DNA of 64,000 nucleotides from contig NZ_PRDS01000005.1 in assembly GCF_002927635.1 (NCBI RefSeq), positions 186,001-250,000 on the forward strand, read 5' to 3'. The notes beneath the pieces are model-generated. The model saw only the letters and a program-made list of their open reading frames with translations, did no database searches and was not told the origin of the DNA. A program made the position numbers and the translations under genes. Of the stretch, positions 35,806 through 47,447 are shown one piece after another. Source of the stretch: Albidovulum inexpectatum. GTDB lineage: Bacteria; Pseudomonadota; Alphaproteobacteria; Rhodobacterales; Rhodobacteraceae. How positions within the stretch are numbered: the stretch's first letter is position 1; each line of letters starts with the position of its first letter.

Positions 35806-36501
35806 ATGGATACCCAAACCCTTGCCCTGGCGCAGGAGATGGATTTCTCTCTGTTGGCCCTGTTCTGGCGGGCATCACCGGTCGTCAAGCTGGTCATGAT
35901 CATGCTTGTCGTGGCCAGCTTCTGGTCCTGGGCCATCATCATCCAGAAATTCATCGCCTTTCGCGAGGCCCGGCGCGAGGCCGCGATTTTCGACCGCGCC
36001 TTCTGGTCGGGCGAGCCGCTGGACGAGCTGTATGACCGGATCGGCCCCGATCCCGAAGGGCCTTCCGAGCGCATCTTTGCCGCGGGAATGACGGAATGGC
36101 GTCGATCTCTGCGCGATGATGGCGGCATGATCGCGGGCGCCCAGGCCCGGATCGAACGGTCGATGGATGTCGCGATCCTGAAGGCGACCGAGCAGTTGAC
36201 GCGTGGCCTGCCATTCCTGGCAACCGTGGGATCGACCGCGCCCTTCGTCGGCCTGTTCGGGACGGTCTGGGGGATCAAGGTCGCCTTCGAGCAGATCGCG
36301 ATCAGCCAGAACACCTCGCTGGCCGTTGTCGCGCCCGGCATCGCCGAGGCGCTTGTGGCCACTGCCCTGGGCCTGGTCGCGGCCATTCCCGCGGTCATCT
36401 TCTACAACAAGCTGTCCACCGATTCCGACCGGATCATCGCGGGTTACGAGGCTTTCGCCGACGAATTCGCCACGATCCTGTCGCGGCAGCTGGATTCCTG
36501 A
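35806..36501 (+). CDS. tolQ: Tol-Pal proton-channel subunit TolQ
   Basis: A 231-residue inner-membrane protein with three helices: LALFWRASPVVKLVMIMLVVASFWSWAIII and, after a cytoplasmic domain, GLPFLATVGSTAPFVGLFGTVWGI and ALVATALGLVAAIPAVIFYNKL, the ExbB/TolQ signature. With TolR it uses the proton-motive force to drive TolA. It starts 125 bases after ybgC. Confidence 0.95.
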   Translation: MDTQTLALAQEMDFSLLALFWRASPVVKLVMIMLVVASFWSWAIIIQKFIAFREARREAAIFDRAFWSGEPLDELYDRIGPDPEGPSERIFAAGMTEWRRSLRDDGGMIAGAQARIERSMDVAILKATEQLTRGLPFLATVGSTAPFVGLFGTVWGIKVAFEQIAISQNTSLAVVAPGIAEALVATALGLVAAIPAVIFYNKLSTDSDRIIAGYEAFADEFATILSRQLDS

Positions 36502-36504
36502 TCG

Positions 36505-36984
36505 ATGGGCGCGGGGGTCATGAAACCGGGCAGTGGCGGGCGGCATCGCCGTCGCGGCCGCCGCGGCAAACCGCAGGTCATGAGCGAGATCAACGTCACG
36601 CCCTTTGTGGACGTGATGCTGGTGTTGCTCATCATCTTCATGGTCGCCGCTCCGCTCTTGACCGTCGGTGTTCCGCTGGAGCTTCCCAAGACCGCGGCCC
36701 AGGCAGTGGGCAGCCAGCAGGAGGAGCCCTTGGCGATCTCGCTTCAAGCGGATGGTACCATCGCCATACAGAACAGCCCCGTGCCCGAGGCCGAGCTGGT
36801 GCCGAAGCTGCGCGCCGTTCTGGCCGAGCGCAGCGACGACCGCGTGTTTCTGCGCGCGGATGGCAAGCTTGCCTATGCGCGTGTCGCCGAGGTGATGGGC
36901 GCCCTGAACTCGGCCGGGATCTCGAATATCGTTCTGGTCACGGAATCCGGCGGCCCGCGCCTTGACGGGTCGGCGGGGAACTAG
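36505..36984 (+). CDS. tolR: Tol-Pal proton-channel subunit TolR
   Basis: A 159-residue protein with a basic N-terminus, the single helix EINVTPFVDVMLVLLIIFMVAAPLLTVGV that contains the proton-binding Asp (VTPFVDVML), and a periplasmic ExbD/TolR domain. It follows tolQ by three bases. Confidence 0.94.
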   Translation: MGAGVMKPGSGGRHRRRGRRGKPQVMSEINVTPFVDVMLVLLIIFMVAAPLLTVGVPLELPKTAAQAVGSQQEEPLAISLQADGTIAIQNSPVPEAELVPKLRAVLAERSDDRVFLRADGKLAYARVAEVMGALNSAGISNIVLVTESGGPRLDGSAGN

Positions 36985-36995
36985 GGCGCTTGCCC

Positions 36996-38177
36996 ATGGA
37001 CAGATCCGAACGCATCGGTCTTGTGGTTTCCGGCGCAGCCCATGCGGCGGTGATCCTGTGGCTGATCGTGGGGGGGGTGTTCTTCGAACATGACACGCCG
37101 CCCTTGCCCACGGCGCAGGTCACGATCATGTCGGAGTCGGAATTTGCGACACTTCTGGCCGCTCGCCCGGCCGATACCGCACAGCCGGCCCCCGAAGCGC
37201 CGCCGGCCCCCGAAGCGCCCGCCACGCCGGCCGTCGAGGAAGAGCCCCCCGTGCCCGCGCAGCCCGCAGACCCGGTACCGGAAACGTCGCCCGCCCAGGC
37301 CGAGCCAGCCGTGGAGCCCGACGCGACGCCCGATGTGACGGATCTGACGCCGCCCGTCACCGACGTCGAGGACACGCCGCCCCTGCCGCCTGCGTCGCCA
37401 ACCGAGATCACTTCCGATATTCCGCTGCCTGCGCCGCAGGATACGCCAAAGGCCGCGCCGCGAGTCGCGCCAGAGCCGACCGAGGCTCCGGCCGAGAATG
37501 CCGATGTCGCGCCCGAAACCGTTACGGCGACTGCTCCCGAGCCGGCCCCGACGCCCGAGCCCCAGCCCGAAGCCGAGGCCGCCGCCCCCGAGGAAAGCGG
37601 CCAGGTTCTGCAAACCGAAGCCAACCGGCAGCAGAAGGATCTTGCCGCTGCAGCGCCGACATCTTCGCCCCGGCCCAAAAGCCGTCCGAAACCGAGACCG
37701 GAGCCGGCCGCCGAGCCGACCCGTGCCGAGACCAGGCCCGACCCGAAACCGGCACAGCCCGATGAGGACGCCGTGGCCGAGGCCCTGGCCGCCGCACTGG
37801 CGGGGGCGGCCGAGACTGCACCGGCAGCTGGCAATGGCACCGCGCGCTCGGGCCCTCCGCTGACCGGGGGCGAGAAGGACGGCTTCCTGCGTCAGGTGGC
37901 GCAATGCTGGAATATCGGCGCACTCTCGACCGAAGCCGCATCGACGAAAGTGACCTTGGGTTTTTCCATGACCCCCAACGGACTGCCCGTGGACGGGTCG
38001 ATCCGCCTGGTGGCTTACGAAGGCGGTTCCGAAGCCGCCGCGCGTCAGGCCTTCGAGACGGCGCGACGCGCGCTTTTGCGATGCAAGGGCAACGGCTATG
38101 CTCTGCCGCCAGAGAAATACGAGCAATGGCGCGAGATCGAACTGGTCTTCAACCCCGAAAGGCTGCGACTGAGATGA
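36996..38177 (+). CDS. tolA: Tol-Pal envelope bridge protein TolA
   Basis: A 393-residue protein: an N-terminal membrane helix ([24 protein letters not shown]), a very long Pro/Ala/Glu-rich linker (residues ~45-270) that spans the periplasm, and a C-terminal TonB/TolA-like domain with [14 protein letters not shown] and [20 protein letters not shown], with two Cys that could pair. ATG 36996 is used. It links TolQR to Pal and TolB. Confidence 0.9.
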   Translation: MDRSERIGLVVSGAAHAAVILWLIVGGVFFEHDTPPLPTAQVTIMSESEFATLLAARPADTAQPAPEAPPAPEAPATPAVEEEPPVPAQPADPVPETSPAQAEPAVEPDATPDVTDLTPPVTDVEDTPPLPPASPTEITSDIPLPAPQDTPKAAPRVAPEPTEAPAENADVAPETVTATAPEPAPTPEPQPEAEAAAPEESGQVLQTEANRQQKDLAAAAPTSSPRPKSRPKPRPEPAAEPTRAETRPDPKPAQPDEDAVAEALAAALAGAAETAPAAGNGTARSGPPLTGGEKDGFLRQVAQCWNIGALSTEAASTKVTLGFSMTPNGLPVDGSIRLVAYEGGSEAAARQAFETARRALLRCKGNGYALPPEKYEQWREIELVFNPERLRLR

Positions 38178-38257
38178 CGGACCGACAGGAAACCGAATTG
38201 GGACGCTGGGCGTTTGACGCGCACGAAGGCAGGACAAGCTTGAGAGGGTGGAAGCGG

Positions 38258-39574
38258 ATGATCAGAACCATACTGGCGGCGGCCCTGGCGGGGTTGATGA
38301 TCCCCCTGAACGCTGGTGCACAGCCATTGCGGCTCGAGCTCGATCAGGGCGTGATCGAGCCCTTGCCCTTTGCCGCGCCGGCATTTGTGGCCGAAACGCC
38401 CGATGCCGGGCAGATCGCGCAGTCGATCACCCAGGTCGTGATCGCCGACCTTGCCGGCACGGGCCTGTTTCGCGAAATCCCGCCTTCGGCGCATATCAGC
38501 CCCGTGACCAGTTTCGATGCGCCCGTTTCCTTTGCGGACTGGAAGGCGATCAATGCCCAGGCGCTGGTCACCGGGGCCGTCGGGGTGCTGGCCGACGGCC
38601 GGATCAGTGTCAAGTTCCGGCTCTATGATGTCTTTTCGGAAAGCCAGCTGGGCGATGGGCTGCAATTCGCGGGCACGCCGGCCGACTGGCGGCGGATCGC
38701 GCACAAGGTCGCCGACCAGGTCTATGCCCGGATCACGGGTGAGGGCGGCTATTTCGACAGCCGCGTGGTCTATGTGTCCGAGAGCGGACCAAAGGACCAG
38801 CGGCTCAAGCGGCTTGCCATCATGGATTACGATGGCGCGAACGTGCAGTATCTGACGGATGCCTCGTCCATCGTGATCGCGCCGCGCTTTTCGCCGACGG
38901 GCGATCGCATCCTGTACACCTCGTTCGAGACGGGGTTCCCGCGCATCAAGCTGATGGACCTGGCGACGCTGTCCTCGCGCGCGCTGGCCGAGCTTTCGGG
39001 CAACATGACCTTTGCGCCGCGCTTTTCGCCCGATGGCGGGACGGTCGTCTTCTCGCTCGAGCAGAACGGAAATACCGACATCTATGCGATGCAATTGTCG
39101 ACCGGCCAGACGCGGCAGCTGACCAATGCGCCTTCGATCGAGACGGCCCCGTCCTATTCTCCCGATGGGCGGTTCATAGTTTTCGAAAGCGACCGGTCGG
39201 GCACGCAGCAATTGTATGTCATGCCCGCCGAGGGCGGCGAGGCGACGCGGATTTCCTTTGGCGAGGGGCGCTATGGCACTCCGGTCTGGAGCCCGCGGGG
39301 GGATCTGATCGCCTTCACCAAGCAACATGCGGGACGTTTCCATATCGGCGTCATGCGCACCGACGGCTCCGAGGAGCGGCTGCTGACGGCGTCGTTCCTT
39401 GACGAGGGTCCGACCTGGGCGCCGAACGGGCGCGTGATCATGTTCACGCGCGAAACGCCCGGCGCCACGGGCGGCGCACAGCTTTATTCGGTGGATATCA
39501 CCGGGCGGAACCTGCGGCGCGTCGCGACGGAAGGATCGGCCTCCGACCCGGCCTGGTCGCCGCTCTTGCCCTGA
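38258..39574 (+). CDS. tolB: Tol-Pal periplasmic beta-propeller TolB
   Basis: A 438-residue protein from ATG 38258: signal peptide [22 protein letters not shown], an N-terminal domain, then WD-like propeller blades with repeated [48 protein letters not shown] and SPLLP at the end. Another ATG at 38174 overlaps the tolA stop (ATGA) and would put 28 residues before the signal peptide; the shorter start fits secretion. Confidence 0.92.
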   Translation: MIRTILAAALAGLMIPLNAGAQPLRLELDQGVIEPLPFAAPAFVAETPDAGQIAQSITQVVIADLAGTGLFREIPPSAHISPVTSFDAPVSFADWKAINAQALVTGAVGVLADGRISVKFRLYDVFSESQLGDGLQFAGTPADWRRIAHKVADQVYARITGEGGYFDSRVVYVSESGPKDQRLKRLAIMDYDGANVQYLTDASSIVIAPRFSPTGDRILYTSFETGFPRIKLMDLATLSSRALAELSGNMTFAPRFSPDGGTVVFSLEQNGNTDIYAMQLSTGQTRQLTNAPSIETAPSYSPDGRFIVFESDRSGTQQLYVMPAEGGEATRISFGEGRYGTPVWSPRGDLIAFTKQHAGRFHIGVMRTDGSEERLLTASFLDEGPTWAPNGRVIMFTRETPGATGGAQLYSVDITGRNLRRVATEGSASDPAWSPLLP

Positions 39575-39640
39575 CGTTTCAAACGCGATCCAACAATGTT
39601 AACCTTCCGGCCATCGAGCCAAGAACAGAGGCGACAGACA

Positions 39641-40171
39641 ATGAAACTCCTTCCCTCCTTCCTTATCGTTGTGGGCGCGGTCGCTCTTGCCGCCTGCAAC
39701 AACCCCGACCGCTATGGTGCTGGCGGCGCAGGCGCGGGGGCCGGCGCAGGCGGCCCCGGAGCGGGCATTACCGCCGGCGTGCTGGGCGATCCGAACGATC
39801 CCAACTCGGTCGCCTATTTCAATCAGCGCATCGGCGACCGGGTTCACTTCGCGGTTGACCAGTCCACCCTTTCACCCGAGGCACAGCAGATCCTGATCCG
39901 CCAGGCGATGTGGCTGAACCAGCATCCGAACTATACCGCCATCATCGAAGGTCATGCCGACGAACAGGGCACGCGCGAATACAACCTGGCGCTGGGCGCG
40001 CGGCGCGCATCGGCGGTGCAGCAGTTCCTGATCGCCCAGGGCGTGGCGCCGAACCGGCTGCAGACGGTGTCCTATGGCAAGGAGCGGCCGCTTGCGGTCT
40101 GCTCGGACGAGGCATGTTATGCGCAGAACCGTCGCGCGGTTACGGTGATCGGTGCCGGTGCCGGGGTCTGA
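39641..40171 (+). CDS. pal: Peptidoglycan-associated lipoprotein Pal
   Basis: A 176-residue outer-membrane lipoprotein. Signal MKLLPSFLIVVGAVALAAC with lipobox LAAC, a Gly/Ala-rich linker and an OmpA-like peptidoglycan-binding domain (VHFAVDQSTLSPEAQQILIRQAMWL, IIEGHADEQGTREYNLALGARRASAV). It anchors the outer membrane to peptidoglycan in the Tol-Pal system. Confidence 0.95.
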   Translation: MKLLPSFLIVVGAVALAACNNPDRYGAGGAGAGAGAGGPGAGITAGVLGDPNDPNSVAYFNQRIGDRVHFAVDQSTLSPEAQQILIRQAMWLNQHPNYTAIIEGHADEQGTREYNLALGARRASAVQQFLIAQGVAPNRLQTVSYGKERPLAVCSDEACYAQNRRAVTVIGAGAGV

Positions 40172-40178
40172 CCGGGCC

Positions 40179-41036
40179 ATGGGACCGATCCGCAACACGG
40201 TTCTGGCGGGCCTGATCGGCTTGATCGCAGCGATCCCCGCCCTTGGCCAGGACCGCGCCGCCACGCTGGCCGATCTGCGCGCCCAGCTTTCGGCTCTGGC
40301 AGCCGAGCTGCAGTCTCTGCGATCCGAGCTGATCGCGGGCGGCCAGTCCGCGATCCAGGCCGCTGGCGGTGCGTCCGCGCTGGACCGAATGAACGCGATG
40401 GAGGGCCAGCTTGCGCGGCTGACGGCCGAGGTCGAGCAACTGAACAACCGCGTGGCACGGATCGTCGCGGACGCGACCAACCGTATCGGCGACCTCGAAT
40501 TCCGCATCTGTGAACTCGAGGACGGCTGCGACCCATCAAACCTGCCGATCACGGCCAGCCTTGGCGGCGGGGGCGGCGCCCCTGCGGCAATGCCGCCGGC
40601 GGTCGCGCCGGGGGCGGCTTCGCAAGGTTCGACGGGGGCCGGACCCGAGCTTGCCGTCGCCGAAAAGGAGGACTTCGAACGCGCCCAGGCCGCGCTGGAG
40701 GCGGGGGACTATCAGGCCGCTGCCGATCAGTTCGCGCGCTTCGTCGAAGCCTATCCGGGCGGCCCCCTGACCAGCGAGGCGCACTTCCTGCGAGGGGAGG
40801 CCCTGCAGAAGCTGGGCGATACGGCCAATGCGGCGCGCGCCTATCTGAACGCGTTCTCGGGCGCGCCGGACGGGCCGCGCGCTCCGGCTGCGCTGCTGAA
40901 GCTTGGGGCTGCGCTGGGGGTTCTGGGGCAGGTGCAGGAAGCCTGTGTCACGCTTGGAGAGGTGGGCACGCGGTTCCCGACCTCGCCCGAGGCAGTGGAG
41001 GCCGGAACGGCCATGCGTGCGCTGAACTGCCCGTGA
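40179..41036 (+). CDS. cpoB: Cell-division coordinator CpoB (YbgF)
   Basis: A 285-residue periplasmic protein: signal peptide (TVLAGLIGLIAAIPALGQ), an N-terminal coiled coil (LRAQLSALAAELQSLRSELIAGG, QLARLTAEVEQLNNRVARI) for trimerisation, and C-terminal TPR repeats (FERAQAALEAGDYQAAADQFARFVEAYPGGPL, AHFLRGEALQKLGDTANAARAYLNAF). It links Tol-Pal to peptidoglycan synthesis at division. The start is eight bases after pal. Confidence 0.92.
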   Translation: MGPIRNTVLAGLIGLIAAIPALGQDRAATLADLRAQLSALAAELQSLRSELIAGGQSAIQAAGGASALDRMNAMEGQLARLTAEVEQLNNRVARIVADATNRIGDLEFRICELEDGCDPSNLPITASLGGGGGAPAAMPPAVAPGAASQGSTGAGPELAVAEKEDFERAQAALEAGDYQAAADQFARFVEAYPGGPLTSEAHFLRGEALQKLGDTANAARAYLNAFSGAPDGPRAPAALLKLGAALGVLGQVQEACVTLGEVGTRFPTSPEAVEAGTAMRALNCP

Positions 41037-41049
41037 TCCGGGGGCGCCG

Positions 41050-42345
41050 GTGACGTCACGCGCGCAGGAGCACGAAGGTCCGGTCACGCATCTGCCGGGC
41101 TTGATTCAGGCGACCGTGCCCGGCCGAGTCTCGCGGCTGGGCATTGCCGTTTCAGGTGGCGGGGATTCGCTGGCGCTTCTTCTGGCCGCGGTGGACTGGG
41201 CACGCGAGCGCGGGGCCGAGTTGCGCGCGGTGACGGTCGATCACGCATTGCGGCCGGAATCGCGCCACGAGGCCGAGCAGGTCGCCCGCATCTGTGCCGG
41301 ACTTGATGTCGCCCACGATCTGCTGACCTGGAACCACGGGGCGATCCGCGGAAATCTGCAACAGGCCGCACGCGAGGCGCGCTATGCGCTGATCGCAGGC
41401 TGGGCACGGGCCAATGGCGTTCAGGCCGTGGCCCTGGGCCATACCGCCACCGATCAGGCCGAAACGTTGTTGATGGGTTTGTCACGCGCCGCGGGGATCG
41501 ACGGCCTGTCGGGCATGCGCCCGGCCTGGGAAGAGGCCGGGGTGCTGTGGCTGCGTCCGTTCCTGACCGTGACACGGCAGGACTTGCGGGCCTTCCTGCG
41601 ACAGCGGGGTCAGGATTGGGTGGACGATCCTTCGAACGAGGATGCGCGGTTTGCCCGCGTTCGCGCGCGTCAGATCCTGAACGCGCTGCAGCCCCTGGGT
41701 ATTTCCGAAGCCAGCCTTGCGCGGGTCGCCGAGAATCTGGCGCGCGCGCGTGAGGTCGTGGTGCGAACCACGGCAAGGGCTGCGGCCGATATCCTGACCG
41801 AACGCGCCGGGGCGTTGTTCTTTCATCGACGCGCCCTGATCGAACTGCCGTCCGAAGTCACGCGGCGGATACTGAGTTCCGCCCTGATGTGGCTTTCGGG
41901 CGCGTCATATCCTCCCCGGGCGGCCGAGATCGAGCGGTTGACCGTCGCGATCGCGGATGGAGGCGCGGCGACATTGGCGGGATGCCGCGTTGCGCCGATG
42001 GCGCCCAACGATATCGGTGACATGCTGGTTGCCCGTGAACTCCGTGTCCTGTCCGGACAGGTGCAGGCATTGGAACCCGGCTGGGAGGGCGCATGGGATC
42101 GGCGATGGCGGCTGAAGGCGCCTGATGGCGCCGATGTCAGCGGGCTGCGCGTGCGCGCAGTCGGGCCAGAGGGCTTGCGCCAGTGTCCCGAATGGCGTGA
42201 CACCGGCCTGCCAAGGGCGGCGCTGATCGTTACGCCTGCGGTCTGGCGGAAAGAACACCTTGTCGCGGCGCCAGTGGCGGGCCGACCCGCCGGATGGACG
42301 GCGGAAATCGTCGCACCCTTTGCCGCGCGCCCGTTATCGCATTGA
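41050..42345 (+). CDS. tilS: tRNA(Ile)-lysidine synthase TilS
   Basis: A 431-residue PP-loop ATPase ([19 protein letters not shown]) that adds lysine to C34 of tRNA-Ile2, with [26 protein letters not shown] as the second motif and a [18 protein letters not shown] block. The start is GTG 41050, 13 bases after cpoB. Essential for AUA decoding. Confidence 0.92.
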   Translation: MTSRAQEHEGPVTHLPGLIQATVPGRVSRLGIAVSGGGDSLALLLAAVDWARERGAELRAVTVDHALRPESRHEAEQVARICAGLDVAHDLLTWNHGAIRGNLQQAAREARYALIAGWARANGVQAVALGHTATDQAETLLMGLSRAAGIDGLSGMRPAWEEAGVLWLRPFLTVTRQDLRAFLRQRGQDWVDDPSNEDARFARVRARQILNALQPLGISEASLARVAENLARAREVVVRTTARAAADILTERAGALFFHRRALIELPSEVTRRILSSALMWLSGASYPPRAAEIERLTVAIADGGAATLAGCRVAPMAPNDIGDMLVARELRVLSGQVQALEPGWEGAWDRRWRLKAPDGADVSGLRVRAVGPEGLRQCPEWRDTGLPRAALIVTPAVWRKEHLVAAPVAGRPAGWTAEIVAPFAARPLSH

Positions 42346-42427
42346 ACCTGCCCCGGTAATCTCTATCTTATGGGCAACTTCGCGCTGGCGCGGCCTGTGC
42401 GATGGCAAATCGTTTGGAGGACACTTC

Positions 42428-44356
42428 GTGGGTAACGCACGCAACATCGCCTTCTGGGTCGTGCTATTTTTGCTGATCCTGGCGCTGTTTAACCTCTTTG
42501 GAAACGGCCAGTCGGCCATGAACGCGCGACAGATCGCCTATTCGGACTTCGTCAAGCGGGTCGAGGCAGGCGACGTCGCCGCGGTCGTCATGGATGGTGA
42601 AAAGGTCCAGATTCAGACCCGGGACGGTCAGAACTTCGTGACCATCAAGCCCCAGGGGGAGACGATCAGCGACAAGCTGGTCGAAACGCTGATCGACAAG
42701 AATGTCGCGGTTCGGGCCGAGCCTCAGGAACAATCGGGCTTTCTGTCGATCCTTTCGCTCTGGCTGCCGTTCCTGGTTCTGATCGGGATCTGGATCTTCT
42801 TCATGAACCGGATGCAGGGCGGTGGTCGCGGCGGGGCGATGGGCTTTGGTAAGTCGCGCGCCAAGCTTCTGACCGAAAAGCACGGTCGAGTCACCTTTGA
42901 CGATGTGGCCGGTATCGACGAAGCCAAGGAAGAGCTGGAAGAGATCGTCGAATTCCTGCGCAATCCGCAGAAGTTCAGCCGGCTTGGCGGCAAGATCCCG
43001 AAAGGCGCGCTGCTGGTCGGCCCGCCGGGTACCGGCAAGACGCTTCTTGCACGCGCCATCGCCGGCGAGGCGGGCGTGCCGTTCTTCACCATCTCGGGCT
43101 CGGATTTCGTCGAGATGTTCGTCGGCGTGGGCGCCAGCCGCGTTCGCGACATGTTCGAACAGGCCAAGAAGAACGCCCCCTGCATCGTCTTCATCGACGA
43201 GATCGACGCCGTGGGCCGAAGCCGCGGTATCGGCTATGGCGGCGGCAATGACGAACGCGAGCAGACGCTGAACCAGCTTCTGGTCGAAATGGACGGCTTC
43301 GAGGCCAATGAGGGTGTGATCATCATTGCCGCGACCAACCGTCCGGACGTGCTTGACCCGGCACTCTTGCGGCCGGGCCGCTTCGACCGGCAGGTGCAGG
43401 TGCCCAATCCCGATATCAAGGGGCGGGAAAAGATCCTGGCCGTTCACGCGCGCAAGGTCCCGCTGGGCCCCGATGTGGACCTTCGCGTCATCGCGCGCGG
43501 CACGCCCGGCTTTTCGGGCGCCGATCTTGCAAACCTTGTGAACGAAGCCGCGCTGATGGCGGCACGCGTCGGCAAGCGCTTTGTCACGGCCGAGGATTTC
43601 GAGAAGGCCAAGGACAAGGTCATGATGGGCCCGGAGCGGCGCAGCATGGTGATGACGGAAGACGAGAAGAAGTTGACCGCTTATCACGAGGCGGGCCACG
43701 CGATCGTCGGCATACACGTGCCGCAGCACGATCCGGTGCACAAGGTCACGATCATTCCGCGCGGTCGGGCGCTGGGTGTCACCTTCTACCTGCCAGAGCG
43801 GGACAAGCTGTCGCTGACACGCCAGGCGGCACTGTCGAAACTGGCGTCAGCCATGGGTGGCAAGGCGGCCGAAGAGCTGGTCTTTGGCCCCGAGAACGTC
43901 ACGAACGGCGCCTATTCGGATATCCAGCATGTCACCCAGCTGGCCACTGCGATGGTCAGCCAGTGGGGGATGTCCGACAAGCTGGGCAACATCAACTACA
44001 CCAGCACGCAGGAAAGCTTCCTGGGGTCGCAGTCGCATTTCAACGCCTCGGAAGAAAGCCGCGAGCTGATCGACCGCGAAGTGCGTCGCCTAGTGGACGA
44101 GGCCTATGAGCGCGCCAAGACGATCCTGCGCGAGCACTGGGACGAGATGGAGAACCTTGCCCAGGGCCTGTTGGAATATGAAACGCTGACCGGCGAAGAC
44201 GTCATGCGCGTCATTCGCGGCGAAAAGCCGACCTTCGGCAAGGACGGCGACGACAGCTCGAGCGGCAGCGAGGTTCCGTCGCTGACCGCCATTCCCAAGA
44301 CCAAGAAGCCGCGCGCTCCGAAGGACGGCGGCATGGAGCCAGAGCCAACGGCGTAA
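42428..44356 (+). CDS. ftsH: ATP-dependent zinc metalloprotease FtsH
   Basis: A 642-residue membrane protease. Two N-terminal helices ([18 protein letters not shown] and [19 protein letters not shown]) flank a periplasmic domain. The AAA core has [36 protein letters not shown] and the SRH ([22 protein letters not shown]). The zinc site is HEAGH near residue 420. The start is GTG 42428 with GGAGG seven bases upstream. It is followed by a terminator. It degrades misassembled membrane proteins and regulators. Confidence 0.96.
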   Translation: MGNARNIAFWVVLFLLILALFNLFGNGQSAMNARQIAYSDFVKRVEAGDVAAVVMDGEKVQIQTRDGQNFVTIKPQGETISDKLVETLIDKNVAVRAEPQEQSGFLSILSLWLPFLVLIGIWIFFMNRMQGGGRGGAMGFGKSRAKLLTEKHGRVTFDDVAGIDEAKEELEEIVEFLRNPQKFSRLGGKIPKGALLVGPPGTGKTLLARAIAGEAGVPFFTISGSDFVEMFVGVGASRVRDMFEQAKKNAPCIVFIDEIDAVGRSRGIGYGGGNDEREQTLNQLLVEMDGFEANEGVIIIAATNRPDVLDPALLRPGRFDRQVQVPNPDIKGREKILAVHARKVPLGPDVDLRVIARGTPGFSGADLANLVNEAALMAARVGKRFVTAEDFEKAKDKVMMGPERRSMVMTEDEKKLTAYHEAGHAIVGIHVPQHDPVHKVTIIPRGRALGVTFYLPERDKLSLTRQAALSKLASAMGGKAAEELVFGPENVTNGAYSDIQHVTQLATAMVSQWGMSDKLGNINYTSTQESFLGSQSHFNASEESRELIDREVRRLVDEAYERAKTILREHWDEMENLAQGLLEYETLTGEDVMRVIRGEKPTFGKDGDDSSSGSEVPSLTAIPKTKKPRAPKDGGMEPEPTA

Positions 44357-44381
44357 GGCCTGGCCGGGCGATAGCGAAACA

Positions 44382-44414
44382 GGGGGAAGCCATCACGGCT
44401 TCCCCCATTTCTTT
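44382..44414 (+). terminator. Terminator after ftsH
   Basis: GGGGGAAGCC and GGCTTCCCCC form a perfect 10-bp stem with the 5-base loop ATCAC, followed by ATTTCTTT. It lies 25 bases after the ftsH stop. Confidence 0.85.
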
Positions 44415-44475
44415 GGCGCGAACCGGGCCTGATCGCCTTGTGGCCATGACGATTCGGCGAAAATGTCCCCTGTGC

Positions 44476-44556
44476 TTACACAAGCAGGATGAGCGTCGCC
44501 GCAAGCGCCGTGCCCAGCGCGAACCCGGTTCCGACGATCAGTGTCGCAATTTGCAT
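44476..44556 (-). CDS. Candidate 26-residue membrane microprotein
   Basis: A short frame in the gap between ftsH and fhs: MQIATLIVGTGFALGTALAATLILLV, almost wholly hydrophobic, one membrane span with a Gly/Ala interface pattern, ending in TAA. On the minus strand AAGAGGAAA lies eight bases before the ATG, a good Shine-Dalgarno. Such proteins often tune a larger membrane complex; nothing identifies the partner. It could be chance, but the ribosome site, stop codon and hydrophobic match make a real gene plausible. Confidence 0.5.
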   Translation of the reverse strand: MQIATLIVGTGFALGTALAATLILLV

Positions 44557-44779
44557 GGCGTCTTTCCTCTTGCGAATTTTCAATGGAACAACGCCGGTCA
44601 GGTCGGGGCGGTTCCCGGCGGGCCTTGGGCCCGACCTCTTTCGCGGCCACAGGTTTCGCATTGGAAACCGCTCACGGCGATTCCGCCCGGCTTTAGGTCG
44701 CAATTCAGCCTTCCCGCGACAGCTGGTGTCGTTATCACGCTAGGCAGGCGTCCCGGATCGTCGCAGGGAGAAAATCGAC

Positions 44780-46456
44780 ATGGCGTTCAAGACCGATATC
44801 GAAATCGCGCGTGAGGCAAAGAAGAAGCCGATCCAGGAGATCGGCGCGAAGCTGGGCATTCCGGCCGAGCATCTGCTGCCCTATGGCCATGACAAGGCCA
44901 AGGTCAGCCAGGATTTCATCCGGTCGCTCGAGGGGCGGCCCGATGGCAAGCTGATCCTGGTTACCGCGATCAACCCAACCCCGGCGGGCGAGGGCAAGAC
45001 CACCACGACGGTCGGCCTGGGCGATGGTCTGAACCGTATCGGCAAGAAGGCAGCCATCTGCATTCGCGAGGCCAGCCTTGGGCCGAATTTCGGCATGAAG
45101 GGCGGAGCCGCGGGCGGCGGTTATGCGCAGGTCGTTCCGATGGAGGACATGAACCTGCACTTCACCGGCGATTTCCACGCCATCACCTCGGCGCATAACC
45201 TGTTGTCGGCGATGATCGACAACCACATCTACTGGGGCAACGAGCTGGGCATCGATCAGCGGCGTGTCAGCTGGCGTCGCGTGATGGACATGAACGACCG
45301 TGCCCTGCGCGACGTGGTCGTGTCGCTGGGAGGGGTGGCAAACGGTTTCCCGCGTCAGACGGGCTTTGACATCACCGTGGCCTCGGAGGTCATGGCCATC
45401 CTGTGCCTCGCGCGCGATCTGGAGGACCTGCAAAAGCGCCTGGGCGATATTGTCGTGGCCTATCGCCGGGACAAGAGCCCGGTCTATGCCCGCGACCTGA
45501 AGGCCGATGGGGCCATGACCGTCCTGTTGAAGGATGCGATGCAGCCCAACCTGGTGCAGACATTGGAAAACAACCCCGCCTTCGTCCATGGCGGGCCGTT
45601 CGCCAATATCGCGCATGGCTGCAACTCGGTCATCGCCACGCGCACCGCGCTGAAGCTGGCCGACTATGTCGTGACCGAAGCAGGATTTGGCGCGGATCTT
45701 GGGGCCGAGAAGTTCTTTGACATCAAGTGCCGCAAGGCGGGGCTGAAGCCGGCGGCAGCGGTAATCGTGGCGACCATTCGCGCGCTGAAGATGAATGGCG
45801 GCGTGGCCAAGGCCGATCTGGGCGCCGAGAATGTCGAGGCCGTCCAGAAGGGCTGTGCCAACCTCGGGCGTCATATCGCGAACGTGAAGTCCTTCGGCGT
45901 GCCGGTCGTGGTGGCGATCAACCACTTTGCAACCGACACCGAGGCAGAAATTCAGGCGGTCAGGGACTTCGTCGCAACCCAGGGGACCGAGGCCATCCTG
46001 TGCCGCCACTGGGCGGAAGGCTCGAAGGGGATCGTGGATCTGGCCGAAAAGGTGGTGCAGCTGGCCGAAAGCGGCGCCTCGAATTTCGCGCCGCTTTATC
46101 CCGACGAGATGCCGCTGTTTAAGAAGATCGAAACGATCGCCAAGCGGATCTATCATGCCGACGAGGTTCTGGCCGACAAGTCGATCCGTGACCAGCTGCG
46201 CGCCTGGGAGGCCGAGGGTTATGGCAATCTGCCCATCTGCATGGCCAAGACGCAGTATTCCTTCTCGACCGACCCGAACCTGCGGGGCGCGCCGACCGGT
46301 CATTCCGTGCCGGTTCGCGAGGTCAGGCTTTCGGCCGGCGCGGGCTTCATCGTCGTCATCTGCGGCGAAATCATGACCATGCCGGGCCTGCCGCGTCATC
46401 CGGCGGCCGAGGTCATCCGCATCAATGACCAGGGGTTCGTCGAGGGTCTGTTCTGA
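44780..46456 (+). CDS. fhs: Formate-tetrahydrofolate ligase
   Basis: A 558-residue ATP-dependent enzyme joining formate to THF, giving 10-formyl-THF. It carries the P-loop-like [61 protein letters not shown] and LHHLSAL-type later blocks such as [27 protein letters not shown] precedes the ATG. It sits before folD, so formate and methylene-THF metabolism are paired, fitting methylotrophic or glyoxylate-linked C1 use. Confidence 0.96.
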   Translation: MAFKTDIEIAREAKKKPIQEIGAKLGIPAEHLLPYGHDKAKVSQDFIRSLEGRPDGKLILVTAINPTPAGEGKTTTTVGLGDGLNRIGKKAAICIREASLGPNFGMKGGAAGGGYAQVVPMEDMNLHFTGDFHAITSAHNLLSAMIDNHIYWGNELGIDQRRVSWRRVMDMNDRALRDVVVSLGGVANGFPRQTGFDITVASEVMAILCLARDLEDLQKRLGDIVVAYRRDKSPVYARDLKADGAMTVLLKDAMQPNLVQTLENNPAFVHGGPFANIAHGCNSVIATRTALKLADYVVTEAGFGADLGAEKFFDIKCRKAGLKPAAAVIVATIRALKMNGGVAKADLGAENVEAVQKGCANLGRHIANVKSFGVPVVVAINHFATDTEAEIQAVRDFVATQGTEAILCRHWAEGSKGIVDLAEKVVQLAESGASNFAPLYPDEMPLFKKIETIAKRIYHADEVLADKSIRDQLRAWEAEGYGNLPICMAKTQYSFSTDPNLRGAPTGHSVPVREVRLSAGAGFIVVICGEIMTMPGLPRHPAAEVIRINDQGFVEGLF

Positions 46457-46556
46457 CAAGACAGGCGCCCGGGGGCGTGTGGGTTCCGGGCGCCGCTTGC
46501 AGCCGGTTGCGGCCCGTGGCACGACAGGACGAGTTCAGGAAGGGAAAGGCAGGGAC

Positions 46557-47447
46557 ATGACGGCCCGGATCATCGATGGCAAGGCTTTCGCACAGGACGT
46601 GCGTGCGCGCGTGGCGGAACACGTCGCCCGCATCAAGGAGGCGAACGGCATCACGCCGGGTCTGGCGGTGGTGCTGGTGGGGGATGACCCCGCGTCCGAG
46701 GTCTATGTGCGGTCCAAGGGTAAGGCCACGGTCGAAGCCGGGATGAACTCCTACGAACATCGTCTTCCTGCGGATACGCCTGAGTCCGAATTGCTGGCAT
46801 TGATCCGGCGGCTGAACGAAGACCCGGCCGTTCATGGAATCCTGGTGCAGCTGCCTCTGCCATCGCATCTGGATTCCAACCTGGTCATCAACACGATCGA
46901 TCCGGCAAAGGATGTCGATGGCTTCCATATCTCGAATGTCGGCTTGTTGGGGACGGGGCAGAAGGCGATGGTCCCGTGTACGCCCTTGGGCTGTCTGATG
47001 CTGTTGCGTGATCTTCACGGAAGCCTGGCCGGCATGGAGGCCGTTGTCGTCGGTCGGTCCAACATCGTGGGCAAGCCCATGGCCCAGCTCTTGCTGGGGG
47101 ACAGTTGCACGGTAACGATCGCGCATTCGCGCACGCGCGATCTGCCCGATGTCTGCCGGCGCGGGGACATTCTGGTGGCAGCCGTGGGGCGGCCCGAGAT
47201 GATCCCGGGCGACTGGATAAAGCCTGGCGCGACGGTGATCGATGTCGGCATCAACCGCATCGAACGCGACGGCAAGAAGCGGCTGGTCGGGGACGTGGAT
47301 TTCGAAAGCGCCGCGAAGGTTGCCGGCGCGATCACGCCGGTTCCAGGTGGCGTCGGTCCCATGACGATTGCCTGTCTGCTGGCAAATACCCTGACCGCTT
47401 GCTGCCGGGCGCATGGCCTGCGTGAGCCCGAGGGTTTGACCGCCTGA
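46557..47447 (+). CDS. folD: Methylene-THF dehydrogenase/cyclohydrolase FolD
   Basis: A 296-residue bifunctional enzyme (5,10-methylene-THF to 10-formyl-THF). Signatures: [26 protein letters not shown] with the catalytic Lys, [24 protein letters not shown] and [17 protein letters not shown] with [20 protein letters not shown] 46557 is used. It follows fhs by 100 bases. Confidence 0.95.
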   Translation: MTARIIDGKAFAQDVRARVAEHVARIKEANGITPGLAVVLVGDDPASEVYVRSKGKATVEAGMNSYEHRLPADTPESELLALIRRLNEDPAVHGILVQLPLPSHLDSNLVINTIDPAKDVDGFHISNVGLLGTGQKAMVPCTPLGCLMLLRDLHGSLAGMEAVVVGRSNIVGKPMAQLLLGDSCTVTIAHSRTRDLPDVCRRGDILVAAVGRPEMIPGDWIKPGATVIDVGINRIERDGKKRLVGDVDFESAAKVAGAITPVPGGVGPMTIACLLANTLTACCRAHGLREPEGLTA

